This document shows, one piece after another, positions 46,668-56,800 of a stretch of 64,000 nucleotides of DNA. Both the position numbers and the translations under genes were made by a program. Position 1 is the first letter of the stretch, and each line of letters begins with the position of its first letter. The stretch covers positions 1,350,001 to 1,414,000 of the forward strand of contig NZ_JAUFQG010000004.1 of assembly GCF_030409605.1 (NCBI RefSeq), written 5' to 3'. Origin of the DNA: Simiduia curdlanivorans (GTDB taxonomy: Bacteria > Pseudomonadota > Gammaproteobacteria > Pseudomonadales > Cellvibrionaceae). The notes below the pieces were generated by a model. That model saw only the letters and a list, made by a program, of their open reading frames with translations, did not search any database and was not told the DNA's origin.

Positions 46668-47386
46668 TTTTAGAGTTGGATTGCGGAAACAGCCGGATTA
46701 AATGGCGGTTGGTGAATGCTTCCTTACAGCCTGAGCATTCGGGTAGCTTGTCCTGGCTTGAGTTTCAGGCCAGGGCCCTGCCGGAGATCTTTCGCCAAGT
46801 GAGCGTTGCTCGCGTGCGCATTGGCTCTGTGGCCGCGCAGGATATAACCCAGGATCTGTCCGGAGTGCTTAAGGCGTTGTTTGCCGTGGAGCCAGAAATC
46901 GCTGGTGTGGCCAGCCCTTGTGCCGGCATTCGGTGTGGCTATGACGACCCGCAGCGCTTAGGGGTGGATAGGTGGTTGGCGGTGCTGGCGGCTGTGGCCG
47001 AGTATCCAGAGTGTGACTTGTTGGTAGTGGATGCCGGTAGTGCCATAACTGTTGACTTGGTCTCACCGGGGCTACACCGGGGTGGTTTTATCGGCCCTGG
47101 TTTGCATATGATGCGCGACGCCTTGTTTTCTGCAACCGCTGGCGTCAAGGTGCCGAGCCTAGCGCCGGACTTGCCGAGCTCTGTGGCGAGCACTACTGGC
47201 GCTGCCGTATCCGGTGCGCTGCGCATGATGCAGCTGGGTTTTGTTGAGCAGTGCCGGCTTCGTTTTAGCCCGGACGCGCACATAGTGCTCACCGGTGGCG
47301 ATGGCCAGGCCTTGCTCGCGGAGTTGCCTGGGGCTGTCTGGCGCCCGGCGTTAGTATTGGATGGTTTGCGCCTAGCTTTGCCTTAG
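46664..47386 (+). CDS. coaX: Type III pantothenate kinase
   Basis: 240 aa. It makes 4'-phosphopantothenate, the first step to coenzyme A. ASKHA-fold motifs are visible: LELDCGNSRIKWRL at the start (phosphate 1), VDAGSAITVDLV (about 126), then GGFIGPGLHMMRDAL. The birA-coaX overlap is a common gammaproteobacterial arrangement. This is the CoaX type, not the E. coli CoaA type. Confidence 0.95.
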   Translation: MILELDCGNSRIKWRLVNASLQPEHSGSLSWLEFQARALPEIFRQVSVARVRIGSVAAQDITQDLSGVLKALFAVEPEIAGVASPCAGIRCGYDDPQRLGVDRWLAVLAAVAEYPECDLLVVDAGSAITVDLVSPGLHRGGFIGPGLHMMRDALFSATAGVKVPSLAPDLPSSVASTTGAAVSGALRMMQLGFVEQCRLRFSPDAHIVLTGGDGQALLAELPGAVWRPALVLDGLRLALP

Positions 47387-47453
47387 TGGAATATGCAGGC
47401 TCTCGTGGCCTGTGCTGGGTTTATCGAACGTTAATGGAGTGGAAGGCTAAGAC

Positions 47454-48155
47454 ATGCGGTTAGTTTTTATTGGGTTGTTGGTTATTAATGTGCTGGTTTT
47501 AGGTTGGCATTTTTTGCAGGCCAAAGAAGAGCCTAAAGCAGTTGTGCGCGCCATGCCCAAAACTACTGAACAGGCGCGGGCGCTGACCTTGTTGAGCGAG
47601 GTGGATGAGGATGCCAAGTCGCTACTGGTTCGCGATATCAATGCCAAAGATGATCAAGGCGCAGGCCCCATCTGTACCTTGGTCGGGCCTTATATCGACT
47701 CCGACAAGGGCGCGATCGTGCGCGAGCGCTTGCGCTCGCTGGGTGTTGAGTCCAATTTGCAGTCGCTGGAGATTGCTGCCGGTGAATCCTATTGGGTGTA
47801 TTTGCCGCCCGAGCCCTCGCAAGAGGGCGCTTTGCGCAAGCTGCATGAGCTACAGGCGAAGAAAATAGACAGCTATGTTATTCCCAAAGGTGACCTAGCC
47901 AATGGCATCAGCTTTGGCGTCTTCACTCAAAAGCCTTTGGCCGAGCAGCGCATGGCCGACATGCGTCGCCAGGGCTATCAAGCCGAACTCAAGGCTATCC
48001 CCCGTACGCAAAAGGAGTTGTGGTTGCTTTTGGGGCCAGGGCAGGCGACTCGCGTGGCGCTTTCCGTCTGGGCTGAACTGGTTCCGAAGGAAAGTGGCCA
48101 AGAGATTCGTCAAAATTTATGTTCAGCTGTTGCGTCTGCGGACAAGTTTCACTAG
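47454..48155 (+). CDS. SPOR-domain membrane protein
   Basis: 233 aa. It has an N-terminal membrane segment (LVFIGLLVINVLVLGWHFL, 2-20), then a linker and a C-terminal SPOR-like domain (ISFGVFTQKPLAEQRMADMRRQGYQAELKAI), with a related repeat before it (CTLVGPYIDSDKGAIVRERLRSLG). SPOR domains bind glycan strands without stem peptides, usually at the division site. It follows coaX, 67 nt later, and precedes the tRNA cluster. Confidence 0.85.
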   Translation: MRLVFIGLLVINVLVLGWHFLQAKEEPKAVVRAMPKTTEQARALTLLSEVDEDAKSLLVRDINAKDDQGAGPICTLVGPYIDSDKGAIVRERLRSLGVESNLQSLEIAAGESYWVYLPPEPSQEGALRKLHELQAKKIDSYVIPKGDLANGISFGVFTQKPLAEQRMADMRRQGYQAELKAIPRTQKELWLLLGPGQATRVALSVWAELVPKESGQEIRQNLCSAVASADKFH

Positions 48156-48212
48156 AATCGCGCCTCCACATTACAGGCAGGCCTGAAAAGGTGTGTTTGC
48201 TAGGTGGTTTTA

Positions 48213-48288
48213 GCTGGTGTAGCTCAGTTGGTAGAGCATCTGACTTGTAATCAGGCGGTCGAGGGTTCAACTCCTTTCACCAGCTCCA
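48213..48288 (+). tRNA. tRNA-Thr (anticodon TGT)
   Basis: 76 nt with CCA encoded. The acceptor GCTGGTG pairs with CACCAGC, and the loop CTTGTAA gives TGT. First of the tRNA-Thr/Tyr/Gly/Thr-tuf cluster. Confidence 0.96.
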
Positions 48289-48338
48289 TTTTCTACAAGC
48301 TAAGTGCTGTAAGCCTGTGAATTTACTCACAAAAATGG

Positions 48339-48367
48339 TTGACAAGTGCTTGCTTGAGCCGGAGAAT
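48339..48367 (+). promoter_or_regulatory. Possible internal promoter before tRNA-Tyr
   Basis: A consensus TTGACA at 48339-48344, then 17 nt, then GAGAAT at 48362-48367, which is 4 of 6 to TATAAT. It would start transcription close to tRNA-Tyr. Support is moderate because the -10 box is weak. Confidence 0.4.
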
Positions 48368-48381
48368 TGCCGGCTCTTTTG

Positions 48382-48465
48382 GCAGGGGTTCCCGAGTGGC
48401 CAAAGGGATCAGACTGTAAATCTGACGCGAAAGCTTCGATGGTTCGAATCCATCCCCCTGCACCA
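48382..48465 (+). tRNA. tRNA-Tyr (anticodon GTA)
   Basis: 84 nt, with the long variable arm of a class II tRNA. The acceptor GCAGGGG pairs with CCCCTGC. The anticodon stem-loop AGACTGTAAATCT gives GTA. CCA is encoded. Confidence 0.95.
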
Positions 48466-48569
48466 TTATTGATTTAAGCCTTGCCGTAAGGTGAGGTTGC
48501 TGTAAGCAGCTTGAGGGGTATTTCAGGTTGTGTGATTTTCGGATTGCTGTTGCAAAGTCTGTCGGTTAG

Positions 48570-48643
<74 letters not shown>

Positions 48644-48679
48644 GTTTCTGGCTGGGTTCCGAAAATGCGTCGTGTTTAC

Positions 48680-48755
48680 GCTCTTGTAGCTCAGCTGGTA
48701 GAGCACACCCTTGGTAAGGGTGAGGTCTCCGGTTCAATTCCGGACAAGAGCTCCA
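48680..48755 (+). tRNA. tRNA-Thr (anticodon GGT)
   Basis: 76 nt with CCA encoded. The acceptor GCTCTTG pairs with CAAGAGC. The stem CACCC/GGGTG holds loop TTGGTAA, giving GGT. It lies 84 nt before tuf, as in the E. coli thrT-tufB order. Confidence 0.96.
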
Positions 48756-48839
48756 GTTTCCGCAAAGGCCGGTCTTTTGCGGAGTTTTGTTTTGTTTGAA
48801 GAAACGATTTATCGCCCCTGTATATAGGAGACGTTAGCA

Positions 48840-50036
48840 ATGGCTAAGGCTAAGTTTGAACGTAACAAGCCCCACGTAAACGTGGGCACCATTGGTCACG
48901 TTGACCATGGTAAAACTACCCTGACAGCAGCTCTGACTCGCGTATGTGCGGAAGTGTGGGGCAGTGGTACAGCGGTTGCATTTGATGGTATCGACTCGGC
49001 GCCAGAAGAGCGCGAGCGCGGCATCACCATTTCTGCGGCACACGTAGAATATGATTCGCCTATCCGTCACTACGCGCACGTTGACTGCCCAGGCCACGCC
49101 GACTATGTGAAAAACATGATCACCGGTGCTGCCCAGATGGACGGTGCGATTCTGGTATGTTCTGCCGCTGATGGCCCAATGCCACAGACGCGCGAGCACA
49201 TCCTGTTGTCGCGTCAGGTAGGTGTACCTTACATCGTTGTATTCCTGAACAAAGCCGACATGGTTGACGATGCCGAGCTGCTAGAGCTGGTTGAAATGGA
49301 AGTTCGCGAGCTGTTGAGCCAGTACGAATTCCCAGGCGACGATACCCCAATCATCATCGGTTCTGCGCTGATGGCGTTGAACGGTACCGATGACAACGAA
49401 ATGGGTACCACCGCTGTTAAGAAATTGGTTGAGACCCTGGACTCTTACATTCCTGAGCCCGAGCGTGCCATCGACGGTGCTTTCTTGATGCCAATCGAAG
49501 ACGTGTTCTCTATCTCTGGTCGCGGTACTGTTGTGACCGGTCGTATCGAGCGCGGTATCGTTAAAGTGGGCGAAGAAATCGAGATCGTTGGTCTGCGCGA
49601 TACCACCAAGACTACCTGTACTGGTGTTGAAATGTTCCGCAAGCTGCTCGACGAAGGTCGTGCAGGCGAGAACGTAGGTGTTCTATTGCGCGGTACTAAG
49701 CGCGATGACGTTGAGCGTGGCCAGGTGTTGTCTAAGCCAGGTGCGATCAAGCCGCACACCAAGTTCCAGTCAGAAGTGTACGTATTGTCGAAAGATGAAG
49801 GTGGTCGTCACACGCCATTCTTCAAAGGCTACCGTCCACAGTTCTACTTCCGTACTACCGACGTAACTGGCGCTTGTGAGCTGCCAGAAGGCGTTGAGAT
49901 GGTAATGCCAGGTGATAACGTGCAAATGGAAGTCACCTTGATTCACCCCATCGCGATGGAAGACGGCTTGCGCTTCGCCATCCGTGAAGGTGGTCGTACC
50001 GTTGGTGCGGGTGTTGTTGCTAAGATCATCGAGTAA
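48840..50036 (+). CDS. tuf: Translation elongation factor Tu
   Basis: 398 aa, a GTPase delivering aminoacyl-tRNA to the ribosome. G1 GHVDHGKT (19-26), G3 DCPGH (about 81) and G4 NKAD (about 136) are intact. The end VVAKIIE is typical. The ribosome site is TAGGAGA. It follows four tRNA genes and precedes tRNA-Trp, so this is the tufB-type copy; another copy usually follows fusA, outside this window. A GC-rich hairpin (50055-50078) between tuf and tRNA-Trp lacks a T-run and looks like a processing site. Confidence 0.99.
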   Translation: MAKAKFERNKPHVNVGTIGHVDHGKTTLTAALTRVCAEVWGSGTAVAFDGIDSAPEERERGITISAAHVEYDSPIRHYAHVDCPGHADYVKNMITGAAQMDGAILVCSAADGPMPQTREHILLSRQVGVPYIVVFLNKADMVDDAELLELVEMEVRELLSQYEFPGDDTPIIIGSALMALNGTDDNEMGTTAVKKLVETLDSYIPEPERAIDGAFLMPIEDVFSISGRGTVVTGRIERGIVKVGEEIEIVGLRDTTKTTCTGVEMFRKLLDEGRAGENVGVLLRGTKRDDVERGQVLSKPGAIKPHTKFQSEVYVLSKDEGGRHTPFFKGYRPQFYFRTTDVTGACELPEGVEMVMPGDNVQMEVTLIHPIAMEDGLRFAIREGGRTVGAGVVAKIIE

Positions 50037-50100
50037 TCGTTGATTGTTGCGCGGAGGCCGGGGCCTTGGTTCCGGCCTTCGTGCAAAAAGAAGTTTGTTT

Positions 50101-50176
50101 AGGCCAGTAGTTCAATTGGTAGAGCACCGGTCTCCAAAACCGGGTGTTGGGGGTTCGAGTCCCTCCTGGCCTGCCA
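50101..50176 (+). tRNA. tRNA-Trp (anticodon CCA)
   Basis: 76 nt with terminal CCA encoded. The acceptor AGGCCAG pairs with CTGGCCT, and the loop TCTCCAAAA contains anticodon CCA. It lies between tuf and secE. Confidence 0.97.
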
Positions 50177-50208
50177 TTTAATAAGAGTAGTTAAGGGTAA
50201 GTTCCCTG

Positions 50209-50577
50209 ATGAACGCTAAAGTAGAAGCTCCAGCCTTTCGGTTTGACGCAATTAAGTGGTTGCTTGTTGTTGCCATTGTTGCTGCCGGTGTCGTGGCAAA
50301 TTCGCAGTTTGCGGATGTGGCATTGCTTTACCGTGTGTTGGGTATGGTGGCCGCAGGTTTGGTTGCCGTATTTATCGCTGTCAATACTGCCAAAGGTGCG
50401 GCTTTCTGGGGTTTGATGAAAGAAGCCCAGGTGGAAGTTCGCAAAGTAGTTTGGCCTACTCGCGAAGAGACTAACCAGACGACGCTGATCGTTTTAGCGG
50501 TGGTGTTGGTAATGGCTTTAATTCTCTGGTTGATCGACACCGTGCTGGGTTGGTTAGCGTCACTGATTATCGGCTGA
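50209..50577 (+). CDS. secE: Preprotein translocase subunit SecE
   Basis: 122 aa with three membrane segments, as in E. coli SecE: two in the first 65 residues, then the conserved cytoplasmic EAQVEVRKVVWPTREETNQTT and the third segment. It stabilises SecY in the SecYEG channel. It is cotranscribed with nusG, starting 17 nt later. Confidence 0.97.
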   Translation: MNAKVEAPAFRFDAIKWLLVVAIVAAGVVANSQFADVALLYRVLGMVAAGLVAVFIAVNTAKGAAFWGLMKEAQVEVRKVVWPTREETNQTTLIVLAVVLVMALILWLIDTVLGWLASLIIG

Positions 50578-50593
50578 TAAAAAAGGGTGAGCA

Positions 50594-51127
50594 ATGGCTA
50601 AGCGCTGGTATGTAGTACACGCCTATTCTGGGTTTGAAAAGAAAGTTGCCGCTTCATTAAAAGAGCGCATTGAGCTGCATAACATGCAGGACAATTTTGG
50701 CGACGTGCTGGTTCCCACTGAAGAAGTGGTTGAGATGCGCGGCGGTCAAAAGCGTAAGAGCGAGCGCAAGTTTTTCCCCGGTTACGTGTTGGTGCAGATG
50801 GAGTTGAATGATGACTCTTGGCACTTAGTTAAAGAAACCCCGCGGGTGATGGGTTTTATTGGTGGCAAGGCAGATAAGCCAGCGCCAATTACTGAAAAAG
50901 AAGCCCAGGCTATTTTGCAGCGCGTCGATGACTCTGCCGATAAGCCAAAACCAAAAACCATATTCGAGCCGGGTGAAATGGTTCGCGTATGCGATGGTCC
51001 ATTCAACGACTTTAATGGTGTTGTTGAAGAGGTGAATTATGAGAAGAGCCGTTTGCGTGTGGCCGTGTTGATTTTCGGTCGTTCAACGCCGGTTGAGCTT
51101 GAGTTTGGTCAGGTAGAAAAGGCTTAA
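50594..51127 (+). CDS. nusG: Transcription termination/antitermination protein NusG
   Basis: 177 aa. The NGN domain (WYVVHAYSGFEKKVAASLKERIE, then FFPGYVLVQMEL) contacts RNA polymerase. The KOW domain (GEMVRVCDGPFNDFNGVVEEVNYEKSRLRV) links to ribosomal S10 or Rho. The spacing and order secE-nusG are conserved. A terminator follows it before rplK. Confidence 0.98.
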   Translation: MAKRWYVVHAYSGFEKKVAASLKERIELHNMQDNFGDVLVPTEEVVEMRGGQKRKSERKFFPGYVLVQMELNDDSWHLVKETPRVMGFIGGKADKPAPITEKEAQAILQRVDDSADKPKPKTIFEPGEMVRVCDGPFNDFNGVVEEVNYEKSRLRVAVLIFGRSTPVELEFGQVEKA

Positions 51128-51144
51128 GACTCGCAATTTTATTG

Positions 51145-51176
51145 CCTTCCTGTGTGTTTTCGCACAGGAAGGTTTT
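51145..51176 (+). terminator. Terminator between nusG and rplK
   Basis: CCTTCCTGTG (51145-51154) and CACAGGAAGG (51163-51172) form a 10-bp stem followed by TTTT. Confidence 0.8.
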
Positions 51177-51287
51177 CGTGTCTCTGAGTTTTGCAAATTT
51201 TTTGCGGGTTTAGAGACTGGGGAGCCGATGACGAAAGTTTAGCCAAAGACTTTTCGAGGCGCTAAAACCCAACTATGGGAGTAAATC

Positions 51288-51719
51288 ATGGCTAAGAAGA
51301 TTAATGCTTACATCAAGCTGCAAGTTGCAGCTGGCAAAGCTAACCCGTCGCCACCAGTAGGTCCGGCGCTTGGTCAGCACGGCGTAAACATCATGGAGTT
51401 CTGTAAAGCGTTCAACGCCCAGACTCAAGAAATGGAAGCGGGCGCACCAGTGCCTGTCGTGATCAGCGTATACAGCGATCGCTCTTTCACTTTCACCATG
51501 AAAACGCCACCAGCGTCTTACTTGTTGAAAAAAGCGGCGGGTTTGAAAAGCGGTTCACCGCGTCCAAACACGCAAAAAGTTGGCACGGTTACCCGCGCGC
51601 AACTCGAGCAAATTGTTAACACCAAGCGTCCGGACCTTACCGCTGCTGATATGGATGCCGCTCTGCGCACTATCGCCGGTTCTGCCCGCTCCATGGGTCT
51701 AGATGTGGAGGGTTTGTAA
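51288..51719 (+). CDS. rplK: 50S ribosomal protein L11
   Basis: 143 aa. The start KINAYIKLQVAAGKANPSPPVGPALGQHGVNIMEFCKAFN is diagnostic. The C-terminal RNA-binding domain ends IAGSARSMGLDVEG. L11 forms the GTPase-associated centre with 23S rRNA and is needed for RelA activation. It is followed after 1 nt by rplA. Confidence 0.99.
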   Translation: MAKKINAYIKLQVAAGKANPSPPVGPALGQHGVNIMEFCKAFNAQTQEMEAGAPVPVVISVYSDRSFTFTMKTPPASYLLKKAAGLKSGSPRPNTQKVGTVTRAQLEQIVNTKRPDLTAADMDAALRTIAGSARSMGLDVEGL

Positions 51720-51720
51720 G

Positions 51721-52416
51721 ATGGCTAAATTGAGCAAGCGTCAGCGCGCGATTCGTGAAAAAGTTGATTTCACCAAAACTTACGGCATCGCTGATGCGGT
51801 AGCGTTGTTGAAAGACGTTTCATCTGTGAAATTTCCAGAGTCTGTGGAAGTTGCGATTAATTTAGGTATCGATCCACGTAAGTCGGATCAGTCTGTACGC
51901 GGTGCGACTACCTTGCCACACGGCACTGGTAAGTCCGTACGCGTTGCTGTGTTCACCCAGGGCGCAAACGCAGAAGCAGCTAAAGCAGCTGGTGCTGAGT
52001 TTGTTGGTATGGATGAGCTGGCTGCTGAAATTAAAGGCGGCATGATGGATTTCGACGTGGTTATCGCCGATCCAGCGGCTATGCGCGTTGTTGGTCAGTT
52101 AGGTCAAGTTTTGGGTCCACGTGGCTTAATGCCTAACCCCAAGACTGGCACCGTAACGCCAGACGTTGTAACTGCTATTAAAAATGCCAAGGCCGGTCAG
52201 GTGCGTTTCCGTGCTGAAAAAGGCGGCATCATCCACGGTGGTATCGGCAAGTTGGCGTTTGAAGCCAATGCACTGAAGGAAAACTTAGAAGCCTTGATCA
52301 GCGACCTTAAGCGTCTGAAGCCTGCGTCTTCTAAAGGTGTTTACCTGAAACGTATTTCCCTGAGCACCACGATGGGCCCAGGTTTGATTATTGATCAATC
52401 AACTTTAGACGTATAA
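51721..52416 (+). CDS. rplA: 50S ribosomal protein L1
   Basis: 231 aa from the ATG at 51721, 1 nt after the rplK stop. MAKLSKRQRAIREKVD and the conserved GPRGLMPNPKTGTVTPDV block identify L1 of the L1 stalk. In E. coli, L1 represses its own rplKA operon; the same may hold here. The ORF upstream of this ATG belongs to rplK. Confidence 0.98.
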   Translation: MAKLSKRQRAIREKVDFTKTYGIADAVALLKDVSSVKFPESVEVAINLGIDPRKSDQSVRGATTLPHGTGKSVRVAVFTQGANAEAAKAAGAEFVGMDELAAEIKGGMMDFDVVIADPAAMRVVGQLGQVLGPRGLMPNPKTGTVTPDVVTAIKNAKAGQVRFRAEKGGIIHGGIGKLAFEANALKENLEALISDLKRLKPASSKGVYLKRISLSTTMGPGLIIDQSTLDV

Positions 52417-52437
52417 GTCTGAAGTTAAACAGAACTT

Positions 52438-52556
52438 TGGGGGCCGGCTTTGCCGGTCTGTCAAAGACCGTAGGTAAGCAAGTTTCGGCTTGCTTTCAAT
52501 AGCGCTAAAGAGCGAAAGCTTGGCGGCAAAACCTACGCAGATGGTGGCCCAATTCA
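52438..52556 (+). promoter_or_regulatory. Ribosomal protein L10 leader (autoregulatory RNA)
   Basis: The 248 nt between rplA and rplJ contain a structured GC-rich leader with GCCGGC-TTT-GCCGGT, AGCAAG-TTTCGG-CTTGCT, and the AGCGCTAAAGAGCGAAAGC segment, closed by distant GGGGGCC..TGGCCC pairing. The position is that of the E. coli L10-L7/L12 binding site that represses rplJL. Confidence 0.75.
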
Positions 52557-52664
52557 GTATTTACTGGATTTGAAACACCGAAAAACGCAACGTTAGTCTA
52601 TAAGTAGTGGCTATTTGTTGTTTTGTTAATGATTAGCTTTGCTAATCAAATCCAGGAGAAGATC

Positions 52665-53159
52665 GTGGCACTAGGACTTGAAGACAAAAAAGCGATTGTC
52701 GCTGAAGTCCAGGAAGCTGCTAAAAGCGCTCTCTCTGCTGTTGTTGCCGATGCACGCGGTGTAACCGTGTCTAGCATGACAGCGCTGCGTAAAGAAGCTC
52801 GTGATAATGGCGTATGGCTTAAAGTCGTACGTAATACACTAGCTCGCCGCGCAGTAGAGGGTACTGACTTTGCGTGTCTTAACGACGCGTTAGTTGGTCC
52901 GTCTTTGATTGCATTCTCAACCGAGCACCCAGGTGCCGGCGCGCGAATTCTTAGTGAATTTGCCAAGAGCAATCCAAAGTTGGAACTGAAGTCAGCGTCT
53001 TTCGAAGGTGGTTTGGTTGATATCGCGCTGTTGGCAAGCTTGCCGACATACGATGAAGCCATCGCCAAGTTGATGAGCGTAATGAAAGAAGCAGCTGCTG
53101 GTAAATTGGTTCGCACTATTGCGGCTATCCGTGACCAGAAAGAGCAAGCGGCAGCTTAA
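52665..53159 (+). CDS. rplJ: 50S ribosomal protein L10
   Basis: 164 aa from a GTG at 52665, with AGGAG 6 nt upstream; the open frame upstream would start in the leader. VALGLEDKKAIVAEVQEAAK and ADARGVTVSSMTALRKEAR are typical of L10. The C-terminus binds L7/L12 dimers to make the ribosomal stalk, and L10 also represses this mRNA in E. coli. Confidence 0.97.
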   Translation: MALGLEDKKAIVAEVQEAAKSALSAVVADARGVTVSSMTALRKEARDNGVWLKVVRNTLARRAVEGTDFACLNDALVGPSLIAFSTEHPGAGARILSEFAKSNPKLELKSASFEGGLVDIALLASLPTYDEAIAKLMSVMKEAAAGKLVRTIAAIRDQKEQAAA

Positions 53160-53224
53160 TCCGTCGGATTATCTGTTCGTAAATTTATTTCGAGCGCAAG
53201 CTCACATAATGTAGGAATTGAGTC

Positions 53225-53593
53225 ATGTCTCTGACTAAAGACGATATCATCAATGCAGTTGCCGCAATGTCTGTTACCGACGTTGTTGAACTGATCACTG
53301 CTATGGAAGAGAAGTTCGGCGTTTCTGCTGCTGCAGCTGTTGCTGTTGCTGGCGGTGCTGGTGCTGCTGCTGAAGAAGAAAAGACCGAGTTCGACGTTGT
53401 TCTGACTGCCGCTGGCGACAAGAAAGTTAACGTGATCAAGGCTGTTCGTGGCATCACCGGTCTGGGCTTGAAAGAAGCCAAAGACTTGGTTGACGGCGCA
53501 CCAAAAACTCTGAAAGAAGGCGTGTCTAAGGCTGAAGCCGAAGCTGCTAAGAAAGAGTTAGAAGAAGCTGGTGCTTCTGTAGAGCTGAAGTAA
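53225..53593 (+). CDS. rplL: 50S ribosomal protein L7/L12
   Basis: 122 aa. An N-terminal dimerisation domain, an Ala-rich hinge (AAAAVAVAGGAGAAAEEEKTEF) and the C-terminal factor-binding domain (NVIKAVRGITGLGLKEAKDLVDGAPKTLKEG) are all visible. Several copies bind L10 and recruit elongation factors. It starts 65 nt after rplJ. Confidence 0.99.
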   Translation: MSLTKDDIINAVAAMSVTDVVELITAMEEKFGVSAAAAVAVAGGAGAAAEEEKTEFDVVLTAAGDKKVNVIKAVRGITGLGLKEAKDLVDGAPKTLKEGVSKAEAEAAKKELEEAGASVELK

Positions 53594-53636
53594 TTCAGGT
53601 TTACTGTGAAAAGGGTCAGTAGTTAATACTGGCTTG

Positions 53637-53669
53637 GGCTGGCGGGGCGAAAATCCCGCCGGCCTTTTT
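53637..53669 (+). terminator. rplL-rpoB attenuator-like terminator
   Basis: GGCTGGCGGG pairs with CCCGCCGGCC and is followed by TTTTT. Its position matches the partial terminator that lowers rpoBC expression relative to rplJL in E. coli. Confidence 0.85.
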
Positions 53670-53840
53670 CCGTTTGCGGTCGACGCTAATGACCGAAGCG
53701 TGATGTTCGAAGTGGAAGCTTCTTATAGTTCATGCGCACAGCAAGACGCTGATGAAACCGTAGCAATGAAGTGCTTTACAAAGTGCTTCTAGGCTCAGAG
53801 ATTCCAAAAGCCCAATTCGTGAACAAGCTGGGGAATACTG

Positions 53841-56800
53841 ATGGCTTACTCATATACTGAGAAAAAACGTATCCGCAAGGACTTCGGCAAACTGCCGAGT
53901 GTAATGGATGTACCTTACCTCCTGGCGATTCAGTTGGACTCCTACAGAAAGTTTACCCAGGCAGATGCTTCTGCCGATGCGCGCACAGATTTTGGTCTGC
54001 ACGCTGCATTTAAGTCGGTATTCCCTATTGTGAGTTATTCCGGGAACGCAGCCCTGGAATATGTTAGCTATGCCTTAGGCAAAGCGGCATTTGACGTGAA
54101 TGAATGTATTTTGCGCGGCGTAACCTACGCAGCTCCTTTGCGCGTAAAAGTTCGATTGATTATTTACGATAAAGAATCTGCGAATAAATCCATTAAGGAT
54201 ATTAAAGAACAAGAAGTCTACATGGGTGAAATTCCGCTCATGACAGACAACGGTACCTTTGTTATCAATGGTACTGAGCGAGTGATCGTATCTCAGTTGC
54301 ATCGCTCGCCTGGCGTTTTCTTCGATCACGACAAGGGTAAAACTCACTCCTCCGGTAAGCTGCTGTTTACTGCGCGCGTGATTCCTTACCGCGGCTCGTG
54401 GTTGGATTTCGAATTCGATCCGAAAGATCTCGTGTTCGTCCGTATTGACCGTCGTCGCAAGCTGCCCGCGACTATTTTGTTGCGTGCGCTCGGCTTTACC
54501 TCAGAGCAAATGCTCGACATGTTCTTCGATACCAGCAAGTTTGCTATCAATAAGGATGGCGAGTTTGTGTTGGAGTTGGTGCCTTCCCGCCTACGTGGCG
54601 ATGTGGCAACTTTCGACATTAAGGACAAGAAAGGTAAGGTGCTGATCGAAGAAGGGCGTCGTATTACTGCGCGTCATATTCGCGACATTGAGAAAGCTGG
54701 CATCACGGATCTCGTTGTACCTAACAGCTACCTCGTTGGTAAAGCCTTGGCGAAAGACATCGTCGATGAGAAAACCGGCGAGCTGCTGCTTGAGTGTAAT
54801 ACCGAAATCACTGATGAAGTGTTGGAGACGTTGCGCGAAGCCAATGTCAATAACATTGAAACCTTGTACACCAACGATATCGATTGCGGTCCTTTCGTAT
54901 CTGACACCTTGCGCGTAGATCCTACCCGCTCGCCGCTGGAAGCATTGGTAGAAATCTATCGCATGATGCGTCCTGGTGAGCCACCAACAAAAGAATCTGC
55001 AGAAACTCTGTTCCAGAATTTATTCTTCAGCCAAGAGCGCTACGATCTTTCTGCGGTTGGTCGCATGAAGTTCAATCGCCGCTTGAGCCGCGAAGATGAA
55101 ACGGGTGAAGGCGTATTGTCAAACGACGACATCGTCGACGTTATGCGCACCCTCATTGCCATTCGCAACGGCCAAGGTGTCGTCGATGATATCGATCACT
55201 TAGGCAACCGTCGCGTTCGCTCTGTAGGTGAAATGGCTGAAAACCAATTCCGTGTTGGTTTGGTTCGGGTTGAGCGCGCTGTTAAAGAGCGCTTGTCCAT
55301 GGCCGAAAGCGAAGGCTTGATGCCGCAGGATTTGATTAACGCTAAGCCAGTGGCTGCCGCGGTGAAAGAATTCTTCGGCTCGTCGCAGCTGTCGCAGTTT
55401 ATGGATCAAAACAACCCGCTGTCTGAAGTGACGCACAAGCGTCGCGTTTCAGCCTTAGGCCCAGGCGGTCTGACGCGCGAGCGCGCTGGCTTCGAAGTGC
55501 GTGACGTGCACCCGACTCACTACGGCCGCGTATGTCCCATCGAAACACCGGAAGGTCCGAACATTGGTTTGATCAACTCATTGGCGACTTATGCTCGCAC
55601 TAACGATTACGGCTTCCTCGAGAGCCCGTATCGCAAAGTGAAAGATGGCCAAGTGACGGATGAAATTGAATATCTGTCTGCTATTAACGAAGCCGAGCAA
55701 GTTATTGCCCAGGCCTCTGCCGTGGTAGATAAGAATGGCAAGCTAACTGAAGAGTTGGTTTCCGTTCGTTATTCGAATGAATTCACCTTGAAAGGCCCGG
55801 GCGATGTGACCTACATGGACGTGAGTCCGCGTCAGGTTGTATCTGTTGCCGCGTCATTGATTCCATTCTTAGAACACGATGACGCCAACCGTGCATTGAT
55901 GGGTTCAAACATGCAGCGTCAAGCTGTACCAACACTGAAAGCTGAAAAGCCTTTAGTGGGTACGGGTATGGAGCGTCACGTAGCTGTCGACTCCGGCGTG
56001 TGTGTGGTTGCTAAGCGCGGTGGTGTGGTCGATCGCGTCGATGCCTCGCGCATCGTGATTAAAGTGAATGACGGTGAAGTGGATACCGGTGATGCGGGTG
56101 TGGATATTTATAACCTCACCAAGTACACCCGGTCGAACCAAAACACCTGTATTAACCAGCGCGCCATTGTAAAAACTGGTGATGTTATCGCCCGTGGCGA
56201 TGTGCTGGCCGATGGTCCCTCTGTGGACATGGGCGAGTTGGCGCTGGGTCAAAACATGCGCATCGCGTTCATGCCTTGGAATGGTTACAACTTCGAAGAT
56301 TCCATCTTGGTTTCTGAGCGGGTTGTACAGGAAGATCGTTTCACCACGATCCACATTCAAGAGCTGACCTGTATCGCGCGCGATACCAAATTAGGTAGTG
56401 AAGAAATCACCGCCGATATTCCAAACGTAGGCGAAAGTGCGCTGGCGAAACTGGATGAATCGGGCATCGTTTACATCGGTGCCGAAGTGGGTGCTGGCGA
56501 CATTCTGGTAGGCAAGGTTACACCTAAAGGTGAGACCCAGCTGACACCAGAAGAGAAGCTGCTGCGTGCCATCTTCGGTGAAAAAGCTTCCGATGTTAAA
56601 GATACGTCTTTACGCGTTGGCACCGGTACCCGCGGTACCGTTATCGACGTCCAGGTGTTTACCCGCGACGGTATCGAGAAAGATCAGCGCTCTAGAGAGA
56701 TCGAAAAATCTCAGCTAGATAAAGTGCGCAAGGATCTGAACGAAGAATACCGCATCATGGAAAATGCCACCTTCGAGCGTCTGCGTGCAGCGCTTGTGGG

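Noticed and set aside
50055..50078. Hairpin between tuf and tRNA-Trp as terminator
   Set aside because: The stem has no T-run after it, and tRNA-Trp-secE may depend on read-through. It is more likely a processing site.
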